Shown here one piece after another: positions 50,892-62,720 of a DNA stretch of 64,000 nt (positions are counted from its first letter, which is position 1; each line of letters opens with the position of its first letter). Position numbers and translations under genes: made by a program. A model generated the notes under the pieces. That model worked only from the letters and a program-made list of their open reading frames with translations. It was not told the DNA's origin and did no database searches. Source of the stretch: Sitta carolinensis (lineage: Eukaryota; Chordata; Aves; Passeriformes; Sittidae); assembly GCA_032173965.1 (NCBI GenBank), contig CM063284.1, positions 138,111,625-138,175,624 on the forward strand. The letters run 5' to 3'.

Positions 50892-52208
50892 TGTCGTAGT
50901 TTGGAAAAAATGAGTTTTTTCTGAACTTCAGTGGTCAAACCAATGAGTGCTCAGGTTTAAAGACTGGCACCTGGTGTGGCCACTGAGGACAAGGATCCGC
51001 CTCTGAGAACACAAGGGGTTAAAAGCAGAGGGCTCCCCGGAAAGCTCTCTCTTGGTTCCGGTCCCTGAGGACGGAGGGATCTCCCCTGCCCAGCGGCTGG
51101 CTGGGCGGGGGAGGGGAAGCCATACGGCCTAGGCGAAGTAGGCCTAGAACCTCGGGCAGAGAAAGGGAGAGGAAAAATCCTACAGGATGGAAGGGTGGAG
51201 AAAGTACAAGAACCTAGAAAAGCATCAGACAGCTTTCTTTTCCCTTCCCCCCCCCCCCTCCTCCCCCCCCCCCCCGGAGAGAGAAACTGAGAAAACCGTG
51301 TCTGTGATCTCCGTCACCTTGAAATTTGATATCAACAACTAGACAGCACGGCCGAAGGAGTATGGGGGGGTGGCGCGAGAAGAGTGCCCAGCAGCAAAAA
51401 TACCGTGAGAGTTCTGGGGAAACAAAGCCCAAGATTTTAACCCTTTTCGTAAATGATGGAAACTTTACAAATGCTAATCCTCCTGAATTTGAAGAAGAAA
51501 GATAGAAAGAACTAAGCAAAGATTATGAAAGTTTGTGTAAGTAGAAGATTGTCAGAGAACGCTGAAAAGAATCCTAAGTGAGAAGAGATGATGGAGTGCC
51601 TTTAACTAAACTCTTTTATATAACCATGAACGGACTCATTTTTTTCCTATAACATAGAAGCTGTATCTGAAGAGAAACATTGGCTTAGAGCCAAGAGTAG
51701 ACAGTAGTGTGAACAGAGATAAGAAGTGTCCCAAAATTGAGAAACTGTCATTTCTTAGAACTAACCAAAGCATTTTTAAAAAGAGAAACCCTAGAAACAA
51801 CTCTGATCCATGCACAGTGGTGAGAGCACTGGACATGGAAGAAGAGGCCACAATGTGGTACAAGAAGAACTCCTATCTCTCCTCAACGAACTAAGTACTG
51901 ATTATCGGAAGAGTAGTAATAGACTGAAGATTAATTATCTAAAAGGTGGTAACGTGATGGGGAATTTTCAGTTTGTTTTGTTAGGTTGAGAACTGGTGGG
52001 AGGGGGGGAGGAAGAGTGTTTTTTTTAAAAGTTTCCATGTTCTTCTATATGTGTCTTCTTTACCTATTATTAGTAATAAAGTTTTTTTCTATTGCTTTCT
52101 AAATTAAAAACTGTTTTACTCTGTTTTTGGTCACATCTCACAACAGATACCAGGGACAGTATATCGTTATAAGAGCACTGACCTTGTGCCAACGTCAAAC
52201 CTTTAACA
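50892..52208 (+). repeat. 3' LTR of the mini-retroelement, with G-to-A patch
   Basis: This 1317-bp LTR is collinear with the 5' LTR apart from a shorter C tract (C12 T CC T C13, 51247-51275) and small indels. Between 51577 and 51915 about 21 positions are A where the 5' LTR has G, with one G-to-C change and no change in the reverse direction. The remaining roughly 970 bp shows about 17 mixed substitutions. Confidence 0.9.
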
Positions 52209-52213
52209 CAATA
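52209..52213. repeat. Target-site duplication, right copy (CAATA)
   Basis: A perfect copy of the CAATA at 49365-49369, immediately after the 3' LTR ends in TTTAACA. Confidence 0.85.
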
Positions 52214-52292
52214 CATGCCTGTTTTCCCAGTATGTAAATTCTAAAGCATGGATAAAAAATTTAAACGTGTGATAAAAGACAGCTTTTTTCCG

Positions 52293-52293
<1 letters not shown>

Positions 52294-52342
<49 letters not shown>

Positions 52343-52344
52343 AA
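52294..52344. repeat. Poly(T)42 followed by A9
   Basis: Uninterrupted T42 joined directly to A9, about 85 bp after the retroelement. It could be a slipped homopolymer or a retroposed poly(A) tail on the minus strand, but no retroposed body is recognised next to it. Confidence 0.9.
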
Positions 52345-54629
52345 TATGTACAGTATTAGTTCTTGGAAGTTTTGAAAATATATTCCATGAGGGGCAATTG
52401 AATTACTGGATTCTTTGACTGCGGAACAGAAAGCTGATAGAGGTCATGCAAATATTTTGTAGAAAGAGGTAATAGCTTTTATCAGACTAAACTGTGAGCT
52501 TAAAATAAATTAACAAAATCTGACAGGAAGCAGCAAATCCAAGCTAAAATCTGGTTAGACACAGGTGCTCTTAATTACTGCTTATTATGTTAATAAGGCT
52601 ACTGAACAAAAGTGTCATTAGGCATTTGCAGTAGTGAGGGTTTGTGTAGGCACGAGAGCTGGCTGAGAGCTGAATTTGACACCCTCAGTACTGGCCAGTC
52701 TCTGACAGAAGCAGGCAATCACATTAGGGCAGAGTAGCAAATGCAAGTTTGCACCGAAGTGGACATAGAGGTATTTAATTAAGGCAAAAATAATGTGTCA
52801 AGACATTTTTGTTTCTTTATTTTATTAACCTCTTTACAGGTGTTTCATATGGGATTTTTGCTCTAGTTTGTGGGTGGAGGTTTTTTTACTCTCTATTTTC
52901 ATGAAAATTTAGTCTATGAGTTGGGGGTTTTTTTATGACATATAGAAATCAAGCACCTGATTGCCATTAATTTTCTCTGGAAATTGAAATCATACCCTGA
53001 GTTTATTCTGGTTTTTTTCTTTAAATCCCTCTCAGTAATTCATATTACTTTGAGAAGCTGCTTTGAGTTTTGAATGGCATGCATTTTTCTGTCCCAAGAA
53101 CAGAAAATTCACTTGTTCACCTCAAAAATATATTATCTATGAGCAATAAAGTTGACTTTTTAATGTAAGTAAAATTTATTTTAAAATCTGATATGAATCT
53201 GTGAGTAACTCTAGCTTTCCAAATATATGAAAGTTAAAGTATTTCTAATATATAAAAAAGAGAACACAAATTAAAACAAGAGAAATCTGGTCACTTAAGA
53301 GAACTGAAATGTGAACAAGAGCCAAATCCATTTGACTGCAAATGTGTTTGATGATAAACTATTTTGTAATGGTAGTCATGGCGAAATATAATTGAATAGT
53401 AAAATTACGAAATAACATCCTATGAGGACATCAAACACAATCTGTTTTGTTTTAAAAATTAGTGAGTTCTATTTTGGCTATGAGTTTAGAAAGTTAATTT
53501 AAGAAATGCTCAAAGCTTTCTTCAGCTATCACTCGGAACTTTTCTGACTGCCAAAGTGTTTTGGCTTTACAAGGAAAACTCCTAGTGCCAGAGGCAAAAG
53601 TATGTTAGTTAAAGCTGAGGGACAGACATGAATATGTGTTTGGCTTTGCAGCTGTAAACCCTGGTTAGCTCATCTCCCCACATCACAAATCTAACTCTCT
53701 TGGACTTAGAATATCTATGCTGCATTAACTAGGAGCCAAAGTCACTAATGAATAGTCCTGTGAACAGGCATCAAACAGTAAATTAATCAAAAAAACTTAA
53801 GGCATTTGCCACACAAAGAGCATGATTTTCATGTAATTTGAAATCTGTTCATATTTTAAATGTCAAACTGAATTGAAAGGATATGCATTTTAGATTTTAC
53901 CGTATGTTTTCACAGAGAGAGAATCATCTATCTGTTTATTCATTCATAGTACTTACCCAGTAGCTCACACGTAATGACTGCAGCCCAGAAAAGTGTTTTA
54001 TTTTTTGAAAGATTACACATTTCATTAAAATAAGAAAAGAAAAAGTTATGAACCAAAATAAGGAAGAAAATTTGCTATTGAATCTAAAATATAAAAAAAA
54101 AATCTTGAGACCTTTCAATTCTAAATATCATCCTCAGCTTATTTCAATAAGAATTTGTGTGAGAGAAACCCTGCTTGGAATTTTTAGTTCACATAATTTA
54201 GGCACTTAAGACACTTTTTAATATGTTGATCAGTTATACCATGAGGTGTGTCTTGGTAAAATAAGAACATAGATGAATAATAGGGTTCATGAAAAGGTGA
54301 AGAACATTTTTAGAAAATCTCCAGGACTTCATTCCCGGATATTGAGTATCCTCTGATGCAAGATGAATGTAAATTTTTATTGATAAAAAAAGGTGTTGCA
54401 TGCCATTGCAATGCTGGTTTTAAAGTTCTCCTGGTTTTAGTGATAAGGGATACTGAGCAGAGCCTGGGTTTGGTTCTGTGCACTTCCCAGCAGCAGGACT
54501 CAGTGGGGCACATTGTATTTCCCTTAATGTTCAATGGCCAGAAGCTAGGTGGATCTTTCTGGTGTGAGGGCTTCTCTCCTATTCTTCACCTTTCACAGTG
54601 AGAAAATGCTATATTACCAAATAGTATGA
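52345..54629. other. AT-rich non-coding DNA, no feature seen
   Basis: No gene or recognisable mobile element. Confidence 0.55.
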
Positions 54630-54785
54630 CTGGACACACAGTTTGACTGGAATACAGGAAATTTTACCTAAGCATGAGGAAGAACTTCACTGTGTGGGTG
54701 ATGAGACTAAAACACATCACCTGAGAGAAGGTGTGGAGTCTCCTTCTCTGGAGATACCAAAATCAAATTCTGTGAGAGAAGCAGA
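54630..54785 (+). mobile_element. Short old CR1 LINE fragment, sense
   Basis: The text matches a CR1 3' region of an older subfamily: AATTTTACCTAAGCATGAGG, AAGAACTTCACTGTGTGGGT, then GTGTGGAGTCTCCTTCTCTG and GAGATACC. The tail and the 5' parts are missing. Both ends are approximate. Confidence 0.7.
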
Positions 54786-56132
54786 CCAAAAGTGCTTATG
54801 CAAGTCACCTCTATAAATTTTATGTGCAGATCAGTTTGTTTATTTAAGCTTAGAATTTTTTCTGGTTTCCTGTAAAATATATTTCCCCAGTAGCCATGAC
54901 CTAAAGCTAACTGAAGGGCCAGGGTCTTTACCTTTCATAAGAATGGCTGAGCCACATCTGAAGCACACACAGGGAAGAGCATCTACTCAAAGAAATCTAT
55001 TTCACATACAGGAGAACAAAACTTAGACTTTATTCAAGAGGAAGTGAATATGGACAATTGTGCACTAGTTTTATGCAAATGTTGTTAACGAAAGTTCATT
55101 TAAATTTGTTTCTCTGCTTGTGTAAGAACTGCCACACTAAACAAATCAGACAAAGGTCCCCTGACCCCATTTTTTATTTTCAGCTACAGTCAACATTATG
55201 TACTTAGGAAAAGAAGAATAAGGTCTGATTAATTACAGTGATTTGGGGGTAAGAGGCAGAGACTGGGTACTCAGAAGATGAAGTATATACACTATCTTGT
55301 ATATACAATATTGCCATCTTGATTTGGCTGAAAAATAAGTTGCCATCAGGTGAAAAGAGTAATGACTCCAAAACTTCAGGAGCAGATTTTAATAGAAATG
55401 TCTTTTTAATCTTTTAACTAATAAGCTTAGATAAACAACTGCAGCCTAACATCATGTATGGAAAAAGCACCAGAATAAATATAGATTTAAAGACACAGAT
55501 GAAATCCTTACACACTGGTGTTTTAGAAACACCCTAAGCCAAAAATTCAACAAGCATAACCATTGTCACTAAAGTATGTGCACGCTGTACACAAGCCATT
55601 TATTCTTTTTATTCCCTTTCTTACTGTACAAGGAATCCACCATGTCATTATTAGTAAAAAAGAGTTTTTCATATTGTTTTCCATTTGATGATAGATAGAT
55701 TTCTTCAGTTAACCTTCTGTGCCTTTGAATTCCACAGTATTCTATATGCATATTATCAACATGAATTTGGATCAAACAGATAGGCAAGAAGGCAAGAAGA
55801 ATAAAAACAGCATAAAGAAATAAAGACTGACAAAAAATTATGTCCATGTAGGGTAAAAATTTGTTGTGGCTTGACTCAGTGTTCCAGTGCAGTTTGCAGT
55901 TGATCAGCCATGGAATACTTTGATGAGCAAGTCATATTATAAAGCAGCAAACATTTCTATGTTTGTCTAAGTGAAAGGCTGAACTGCCAGCACTAATATT
56001 AAGTACTAGTAGTGAGTATTATTAGTTGATACTTTTATGTTGCTTAGGTTTTAGTCTAAGATTAGTTTCATTCCTTCATTCACTTTGGTGATGTCTGTGA
56101 ATTGCTGAAACTGAGTGGAAAAGCTGTAAAAC

Positions 56133-56134
<2 letters not shown>

Positions 56135-56166
<32 letters not shown>
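56135..56166. repeat. Poly(T) run, 32 bp
   Basis: Uninterrupted T32. Confidence 0.9.
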
Positions 56167-56172
<6 letters not shown>

Positions 56173-57477
56173 GTTCCCCTTTTTTGGTAGTTTCTTTACT
56201 CTTGATAATTAATGAGTAGAGAAGAATTTCTTCTGTAACTGTATACAAAATAAAACCCATATTGAATAGATAAATCTCCAATAAACTACCTAAGACACAG
56301 AATTTGTAGCATGAATAACTAATGTAGTTACAAAGTAACACTTCATAGGAAATTCAATAGAAAGAACAACGGCGACATAAGTATGTATATCGCCTAAGGC
56401 ATAAAACAAAATTGTTAATTCACAAAGGAGCCAAGAAGTCTTGATTTTAATGTGACCATTGTCCTCTGTGTATACTCTGAATGTATGCTTTGACTGTACA
56501 CAAATGTTGCTCTAGTCTTCCAAATCTCATTTCAGGCACCAATTTTTCTATGGAAAAAAAAAAAAAAATCAGAGTATTGTTAGTATAGCAGTCAGCTGTC
56601 CAAAGAAGAATAAGAGTTATTTACTAAGAGTGAAGCTATACTAAGCTAGTGTAAGTTTCTTTGTTCATAAAATCTTTTACTTTTCACAATTTGGTTAAAA
56701 TTTTGAGAAGTATGATGAAACAGATTTGAGATTTGAATGCAAAAATATTTTTCTAGATAGTGCCTGGAAGTTATGAACCACCTGAAAATGAAGCTTCTAT
56801 TACAGATATATGTTGCATATTGCTCCATTTTAGTTTCTTATTTAATTTCTAAATTATAAGCATTTTCATGACATCTTTTGAAGTGATCAAAATTTTGCAT
56901 TAGCCATGAAAGAGAAAGAGCAAAATGCATTAAATTTTGGGGCAAGTTCTTCAAGATATAATCAGTTGAAACTCACCTTATATTAAATAACGTTTTTCCA
57001 TAAGCAGAAGGGACTATATTTGAACTACTTTTGAGAAAGACTGTGTAGTAATTTTAGAAAGAACTATTTTTCAAAAAATAATTTTGAAAGAACTATTTAT
57101 AAAATTACAAACTACTGTTAGTTTTGACAGTATTTTGATTATTGTCCTGTACCTTGATATAGTGTTAATTAATCAGATAAAGAACTAAATGGTGCAAACT
57201 CAGTTTATATTTTCTTAAATTACCATTTGAGTTATTTAATGCATTTTAGGGGTCAAGACTCTCAGCAACATTTATCTCTCTTTAACAGACTCTAGAGGTA
57301 TCTTGTGGGATTTACCCTTGTATATGGATGGTAAACATGAGCTACATGGTAGTTCACAGGCAATCTATAACTCCACAATCTGCCAGATATCTGATCCCAT
57401 AGATCTTTCTCCAAAAATATAATCTTGACACTTTTGTAACTTTTCAACAAGAGCATTATGTTATACATTTTAATTTT

Positions 57478-57615
57478 GGCTTGTTTTGTTTTGGTTTTTT
57501 GTTTTGTTTTTTTTTTTAAGTTTTTTTTTTGTTTTTTTTGTTTTTTTTTTTTTTTTGTTCTGTTTGTTTGTTTTCTTTTTTTTGGGGGGGTGGGGTTTTT
57601 CTTGGGTTTTTTAAT
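57478..57615. repeat. T/G-rich low-complexity tract
   Basis: About 138 bp of almost only T and G on the plus strand (TTTTG units, T runs, then GGGGGGGTGGGG near 57584-57595). Strong strand asymmetry. Confidence 0.85.
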
Positions 57616-60600
57616 TTTATTAATCTCACAATGCTAAAACAAGACTACTTTTTATGTTTTTCTAGGGGAGGGTTTGACAATTCAGTAGTATATTGAGGTT
57701 TTTGTAGCAAGTTATTCAGAATATTGACTCTTCTCTCACTCTTATCTGTAAATTTTTAAAATTAAAACCACAAGGCACCTACACACCACTATAAGAAAGG
57801 CTAAGCATTTATTAACCAAACTGTTAAATGGAGTACATAATATATAGTATAATTTGGTATTCTGTTTTGTGTAACAATGAATCTAATTGCACTTGGTCTG
57901 TGGACAGACAGAAAATCAAACTAAAAATTATGAATGTGTTTAAATTCACTGAGACTTAAAATTAGATCATATGGTCCATTTAACAGAAGGATCCATTGCA
58001 AAAATATGATCAGCCTTAGTGTGAGATCTGTACCACTCTGCATAAAGTAAAACTTCTTCAAATATTCTAAAAGGTGCCTATGGCAATTATGTTCCTAACT
58101 GGTATGCTGGAAATGAGACTGCATCGAAGACAGAGCTTTTAATGCAAAGAAATTTTTCTTTATTTTTGCATAGTTTCAGAAGGAAAATGAGAAAGGAAAG
58201 TAAGGAATTAAATGCCACTTCTCCTTCCTTCTGTGCCTGTAATACACAGGAAGCCTAGCTCTGGCAATTTGCAATATATAATATATATAATTCTGTGGTG
58301 CAGGTTTGTGATAGTGGAGTAGGGGTTTATTGAGTAGTAGCTCAAATGCTGTGAAGATCCATCCATTATGGAGCTACATGACCTGCTACAGTCATGATCC
58401 AAGCCTTTCCCAAGCTTTTAGTTCTCACCAAAGTGCTTGACAATGTGGATAGCTATAAGCACAGGGCAGCACAAATTACTTCAATGAGATTATTGTGAAT
58501 TTAAAGTCTAGTCACTTATGTTGAAAGAAAACTCCAAACCGAAAATAAATTAAATGCATGGCTTCATCTTTATCAAAGTCTCCATTTATCATCCTATTTA
58601 TTCTGCATTTAAGAAAAAATAAAATAATCCTACATATATTTTCCTAGTAAATCTAAACCTTTGGAAAACCTAACATGGACCACATGATTGTGTAATGTAA
58701 ATCATTAGAAGCCTGTAATATATTCAATTTCTGCAATATTCCATTTCCTTATATTTAATTTAAACCACATGGAAAATGTGAAAAATATAAAGACTCAAAA
58801 AACCCTTTCCTATAAACCTCCAAACTTATTTTCCTTTTCTTCTTACCTCTAGATATCTTGCAGACATAGAACTTGAATAAGTTAAACTTTTCCTATTTCA
58901 TTCAAGCTCTCTATATTTACTTATTAAGAAACTTAACTAAGTGGTGCTTCTCTTATCTGCCTTCAAAACACCCACCTTTTTTCACTAAATAGCTGTTTCA
59001 CACAGCACATGGTTGTGGGCTTCCCTTCCCTAAACAAGCACTTCCAAGTAGCCTCAGAAACGGCAGAGATTAATTTAAGAGGGGTTTATACAATCTTGTC
59101 AGTGAGCCACTCTGCTTGTTAAAGAGATAGGACTCTAAATGTTTCTCTTTGTGAAGGAACTTGAAGGTAATTTGTGAAAATAGCCCACTATTCAAAAGAA
59201 TAAATCCAGATGTCATTACCAGTCATTCCATGGGAGTTTCAAAGATTAGCTAGAGTTGTATTTTGATTTCTCAGTGGCTTGAACAAAATTCAAGGAACCA
59301 CTTAGAAAGTGAAACACACAGAATACTTCAGCAATAGGCATTAAATTAGCTTTTCCTTTTCCATCCAAGGAAAGGGAAAGAAATCCTTCACTGTATAAAA
59401 TATGGTTACAATCAGGACATGTTAAAATCCAATGAGAAATTTTTTCTCTGTTCTATTGCCATCTGCAAATCATTGAAAATGGGTTTTTGAAAACATTGAA
59501 GAAGCCTGTTATTATTTTTGAAGGAGAAGAGAAAATGGAGAATGTTCATTTTCACTATTAGGTTAGAAGATCTTTAGGAAATATATATGAAAAAGGTACT
59601 TGCCTTCTTTGCAAAGCCAGAAAATCCTGAGAAAAAGGGGGTATTTATTAAAAAAAAAAAAAAAAGGTGAAACTATTTTACCAGTTTTAATATGTGCAGA
59701 CTGTAAATACAAAGAGCTACAACTTGCTGTAAGCAACCACATACAGTATTTTAATAAAAAAGGCCTGTATTCATAATATAGTGTTCCTGAAAATAAGCCT
59801 TCTGATTTGTTTTAGTACAGTGGAGTCGGTTCTCATGAATTGTAAGATAAACAAGAATCATGTTTGCATTCCTTTGTAAAAGATATCACCTGATGGACTT
59901 CCAAGTGACCAGTGAAGATGGAGAGGTGGTAACCTCTCTGTCCAATCTCTGATCACTGTCCAGAAACTTTTATATACGAGGTCAACAACAAACTAGAAAC
60001 TTTTCTTCTTGTCTGCCTGAACACCTGTTGTGTGTGTTGCTGTGTGTTTCTATCTGCTTCACAGTAACGATATAGATTTATATATTAGTTGAGCTTCAGT
60101 AAAATTTTTTTAGCTTTTGGCTAGCCTTTCAAAATCTTTGTAGTTATTTGTATGTACCATTTCTCTCATACCTCATCCAAGTTTAAATGTCACCAAGAAG
60201 TATGGGATTTAATATACAACCTTGCTTATTCTTTTTGCATCTTGCAGCATAAATTTCCATTCTTTCTTACTCCTCCTGACACTCAGCTGAGCTTCAAACC
60301 CTACCCATGTTACTGAACTTAGTAAAGTTTCATTTTGGATGTGTTTTATTGTCTTCTGATGGCTTCTTCCTTTTCATTATCTTTTCCCTTTTTTAAAATT
60401 TTTGCTCCTCCCCTTGACTTTGGTGTTTGTTTTTTTTTTAAAAAAAATCCATTTCTGCTTTCTGCTTTCATCTTCTTAAAGCAGATTCATTCTTGAGATA
60501 TCTATATGTATATAATGTATTTTTATATACATACTTAAGAATATATGTATAAGTATACAAATATAAATATATTTCTAGATAAATAGAAAAAGATAATCCT

Positions 60601-61184
60601 GGTTTTATTCCCTGTCATTTACTTCTCTTTCTTTATAATTTTCCTTTGCTTTTTTTGGTACTATTTCCTCTTTCCTTTGCTTTTGTTAAGACTGTCTCAA
60701 CCATTTTCCTGAGCTTTAGCAAACGTTCTTTAAATTTAACCTTTCAAAGGCAGGATTTTCTGAAGATATGGCTCAGAATTTAAAGAATTCATTAAAATAT
60801 GTTGAGAGTCTATTTTCAAAATATACCTCAATTCAAATAAACCTTACAACTGGACAGTTACAAAGGTGTCTTCTCCAATGATGCTAACCAGAAAAATATT
60901 ATAGCAGCCAGGTATCACATAAGTAAATCCCAAGAAAATTTTTCTTCATCAGATGCTACTTCAGAATTGAAAAATATTTATTGCAGATATCTCTGAAGAC
61001 ACCCAGAGCTGCAGGCCTAAACAATCAATCTAAACAATCAATACTGAGGAGCCAGCACACAAAAGAGGTACTAGTGACACTTTAACAAAGTCTCTGTAAG
61101 ATTTGCTCTTAAATCTTTGTTCACATAAATTTATAAAATTTACTCCATCTGTGTTTAAAATCAATAACAAAATCTTTTCTTTTT

Positions 61185-61186
<2 letters not shown>

Positions 61187-61216
<30 letters not shown>
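61187..61216. repeat. Poly(T) run, 30 bp
   Basis: T-only run preceded by TTTTCTTTTTTC. It encodes the lysine run in a minus-strand frame at 61030-61425, which is an artefact. Confidence 0.9.
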
Positions 61217-61220
<4 letters not shown>

Positions 61221-61657
61221 GAAAAGACTCCAAGAAAATCCCTTCTCTCTTTTTTCTAGTTATTCTTTTCAGATAAATGATGTAATCAAGTTGAAAAAAC
61301 TGTGGAGTAGTCTCAAATATAAGCAAGGATAATACTGACTTTTCAACATTTTCACAAGTACTCTGAAGAGTTTTTTCCAGAAAATTATTTTCTTTCACAT
61401 AAATAAACCTCTCTCCAACTAGCAATGTATGACATTTTAAAAATTGTCAGATATTTGTATGATTGCTAAAATATTTCTAAATTAAGGCTATGAAACAACT
61501 TTGGAGCAAAGTGAATTGTAAGCTTCTACTTCTGTGTAAGTCTTTCTCTTTTCTTGCAAAAATTCATTTAATATGTCCTGTGAATAGGTGCTGAATAAAA
61601 CACATCATGAGTATGGCACACCTCCTTGTCTTACATTTGTGTTATGCTGTCAAAGCT

Positions 61658-61753
61658 TCCCTTTCCCTTTCCCTTTCCCTTTCCCTTTCCCTTTCCCTTT
61701 CCCTTTCCCTTTCCCTTTCCCTTTCCTTTCCCTTTCCCTTTCCCTCTTTCCCT
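61658..61753. repeat. (CCCTTT)n hexanucleotide array
   Basis: Eleven CCC runs, each separated by exactly TTT, fill 61659-61721. After a shortened unit (CC) three more follow. The minus strand is (GGGAAA)n, which satisfies the G3N3 quadruplex pattern throughout. The Pro/Phe/Ser/Leu-rich frames across it (61588-62000) are translations of the repeat, not genes. It is not the vertebrate telomere repeat. Confidence 0.95.
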
Positions 61754-62720
61754 TCCTCATTTATTTCATTGCTCTGTGAAACTCAGTAATACATTCTGCA
61801 ATTTAGAAAGCACAGTATGTAACCTAAAGGGAAACTGGAAAAAAAGATTTAACTCTTATGGAACACTAAAGAAAGTGAAAGCATTTTCTAACCTACCAAA
61901 CACCTGTTTGCCTCATAGCCTGTACTTGCACTGTAAGGGATCAAGCATTTATTTTTTAATAGAACTTGATGATTCTTTTTTTGTTGTGTGTGATGCCTGA
62001 GCAGTCTGTTCCCTAGGACTGAAAACACATAAAACCTTTTTCTTCTAAAAAAAGCATAAAACAACAAAAACCAAGCAGCAAAAACAAGAGAAAAAACCCC
62101 AACCAAATCCACAATAATTTAACTTAATGAGAAAATAGAAGTTTGTGATTATTTCTTACATATTTGTTTACAGATTTGATTGCCTAATCTATTTCTCTTG
62201 CTACACCAGAAGTAATCTTGATACCACTGAAATAGCCTCACCTTAAATGAAACAGTAATATGATGTAAATGTTGTAGACAAGTATGAAGTGAGAGGAATT
62301 TTTTTTTTTCTCTTGAAGTGGGTACCTATCAATGACTGACACAATGTGAAAATGGAGCATTGAGCTTCAGTCTTTGAAAACTGAAAGACATGGCTCAAGT
62401 ATGGTATTAATTTTTTTGAAGTTTATGAAAGCAGGAAATGAGTGAAGAATGAAACAAGGAACAACAATCTGTAATTAAATCTAATGCAATTATTGCCTGT
62501 TTTCTTCAGAAACAAACCAAACCCAAACAAACAAAGCAAAATGAAACACCCACATCTTCTTCAGAATTATTACTAGAGAGTGTAGAAAATTATCAGATTT
62601 TCTGAGTCAAATCTTTCTGATTTTTTGTGTTATTTTAAAGGCTTCACAAAACTTTGGTAGTAGAATTTTTTTTAAAAAAGTCTTCTAATTATTTTTGACT
62701 CCAAATCAATAATTTGAAGT
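61754..62720. other. AT-rich non-coding DNA, no feature seen
   Basis: No gene is seen. There are A-rich low-complexity patches near 62040-62110 and 62508-62545 (AACAAACC-type). Confidence 0.55.

Larger units (their letters stand above)
49370..52208 (+). mobile_element. Complete non-autonomous endogenous retroviral element
   Basis: Two LTRs of about 1318 and 1317 bp (49370-50687 and 50892-52208) flank only 204 bp of internal sequence. Both start TGTCGTAGTTTGG and end in ACA, and the whole is bracketed by a CAATA duplication. Two bases after the 5' LTR is a primer-binding site, and directly before the 3' LTR is a purine tract. No gag, pro, pol or env sequence is present, so it is a retroviral analogue of the plant TRIM type. 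It was presumably packaged and copied by proteins of an autonomous relative. The LTRs differ at about 39 aligned positions, most of them in one G-to-A patch. Outside that patch the difference is about 1.8 percent, suggesting a fairly recent insertion. Confidence 0.92.
54786..61657. other. AT-rich non-coding DNA with homopolymer runs
   Basis: About 6.9 kb without a supportable gene. It contains poly(T) at 56135-56166, a T/G-rich tract at 57478-57615, poly(A) at 59650-59665 and poly(T) at 61187-61216. A slightly GC-richer segment at about 59885-60010 includes a TATATACGAG motif. It could be a retroelement relic, but I do not recognise it. Confidence 0.55.

Noticed and set aside
61659..61744. 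Interstitial telomere sequence
   Set aside because: The unit is CCCTTT, not the vertebrate CCCTAA.
61588..62000. Pro/Phe- and Ser/Leu-rich frames
   Set aside because: They are translations of the (CCCTTT)n array in three frames, not proteins.
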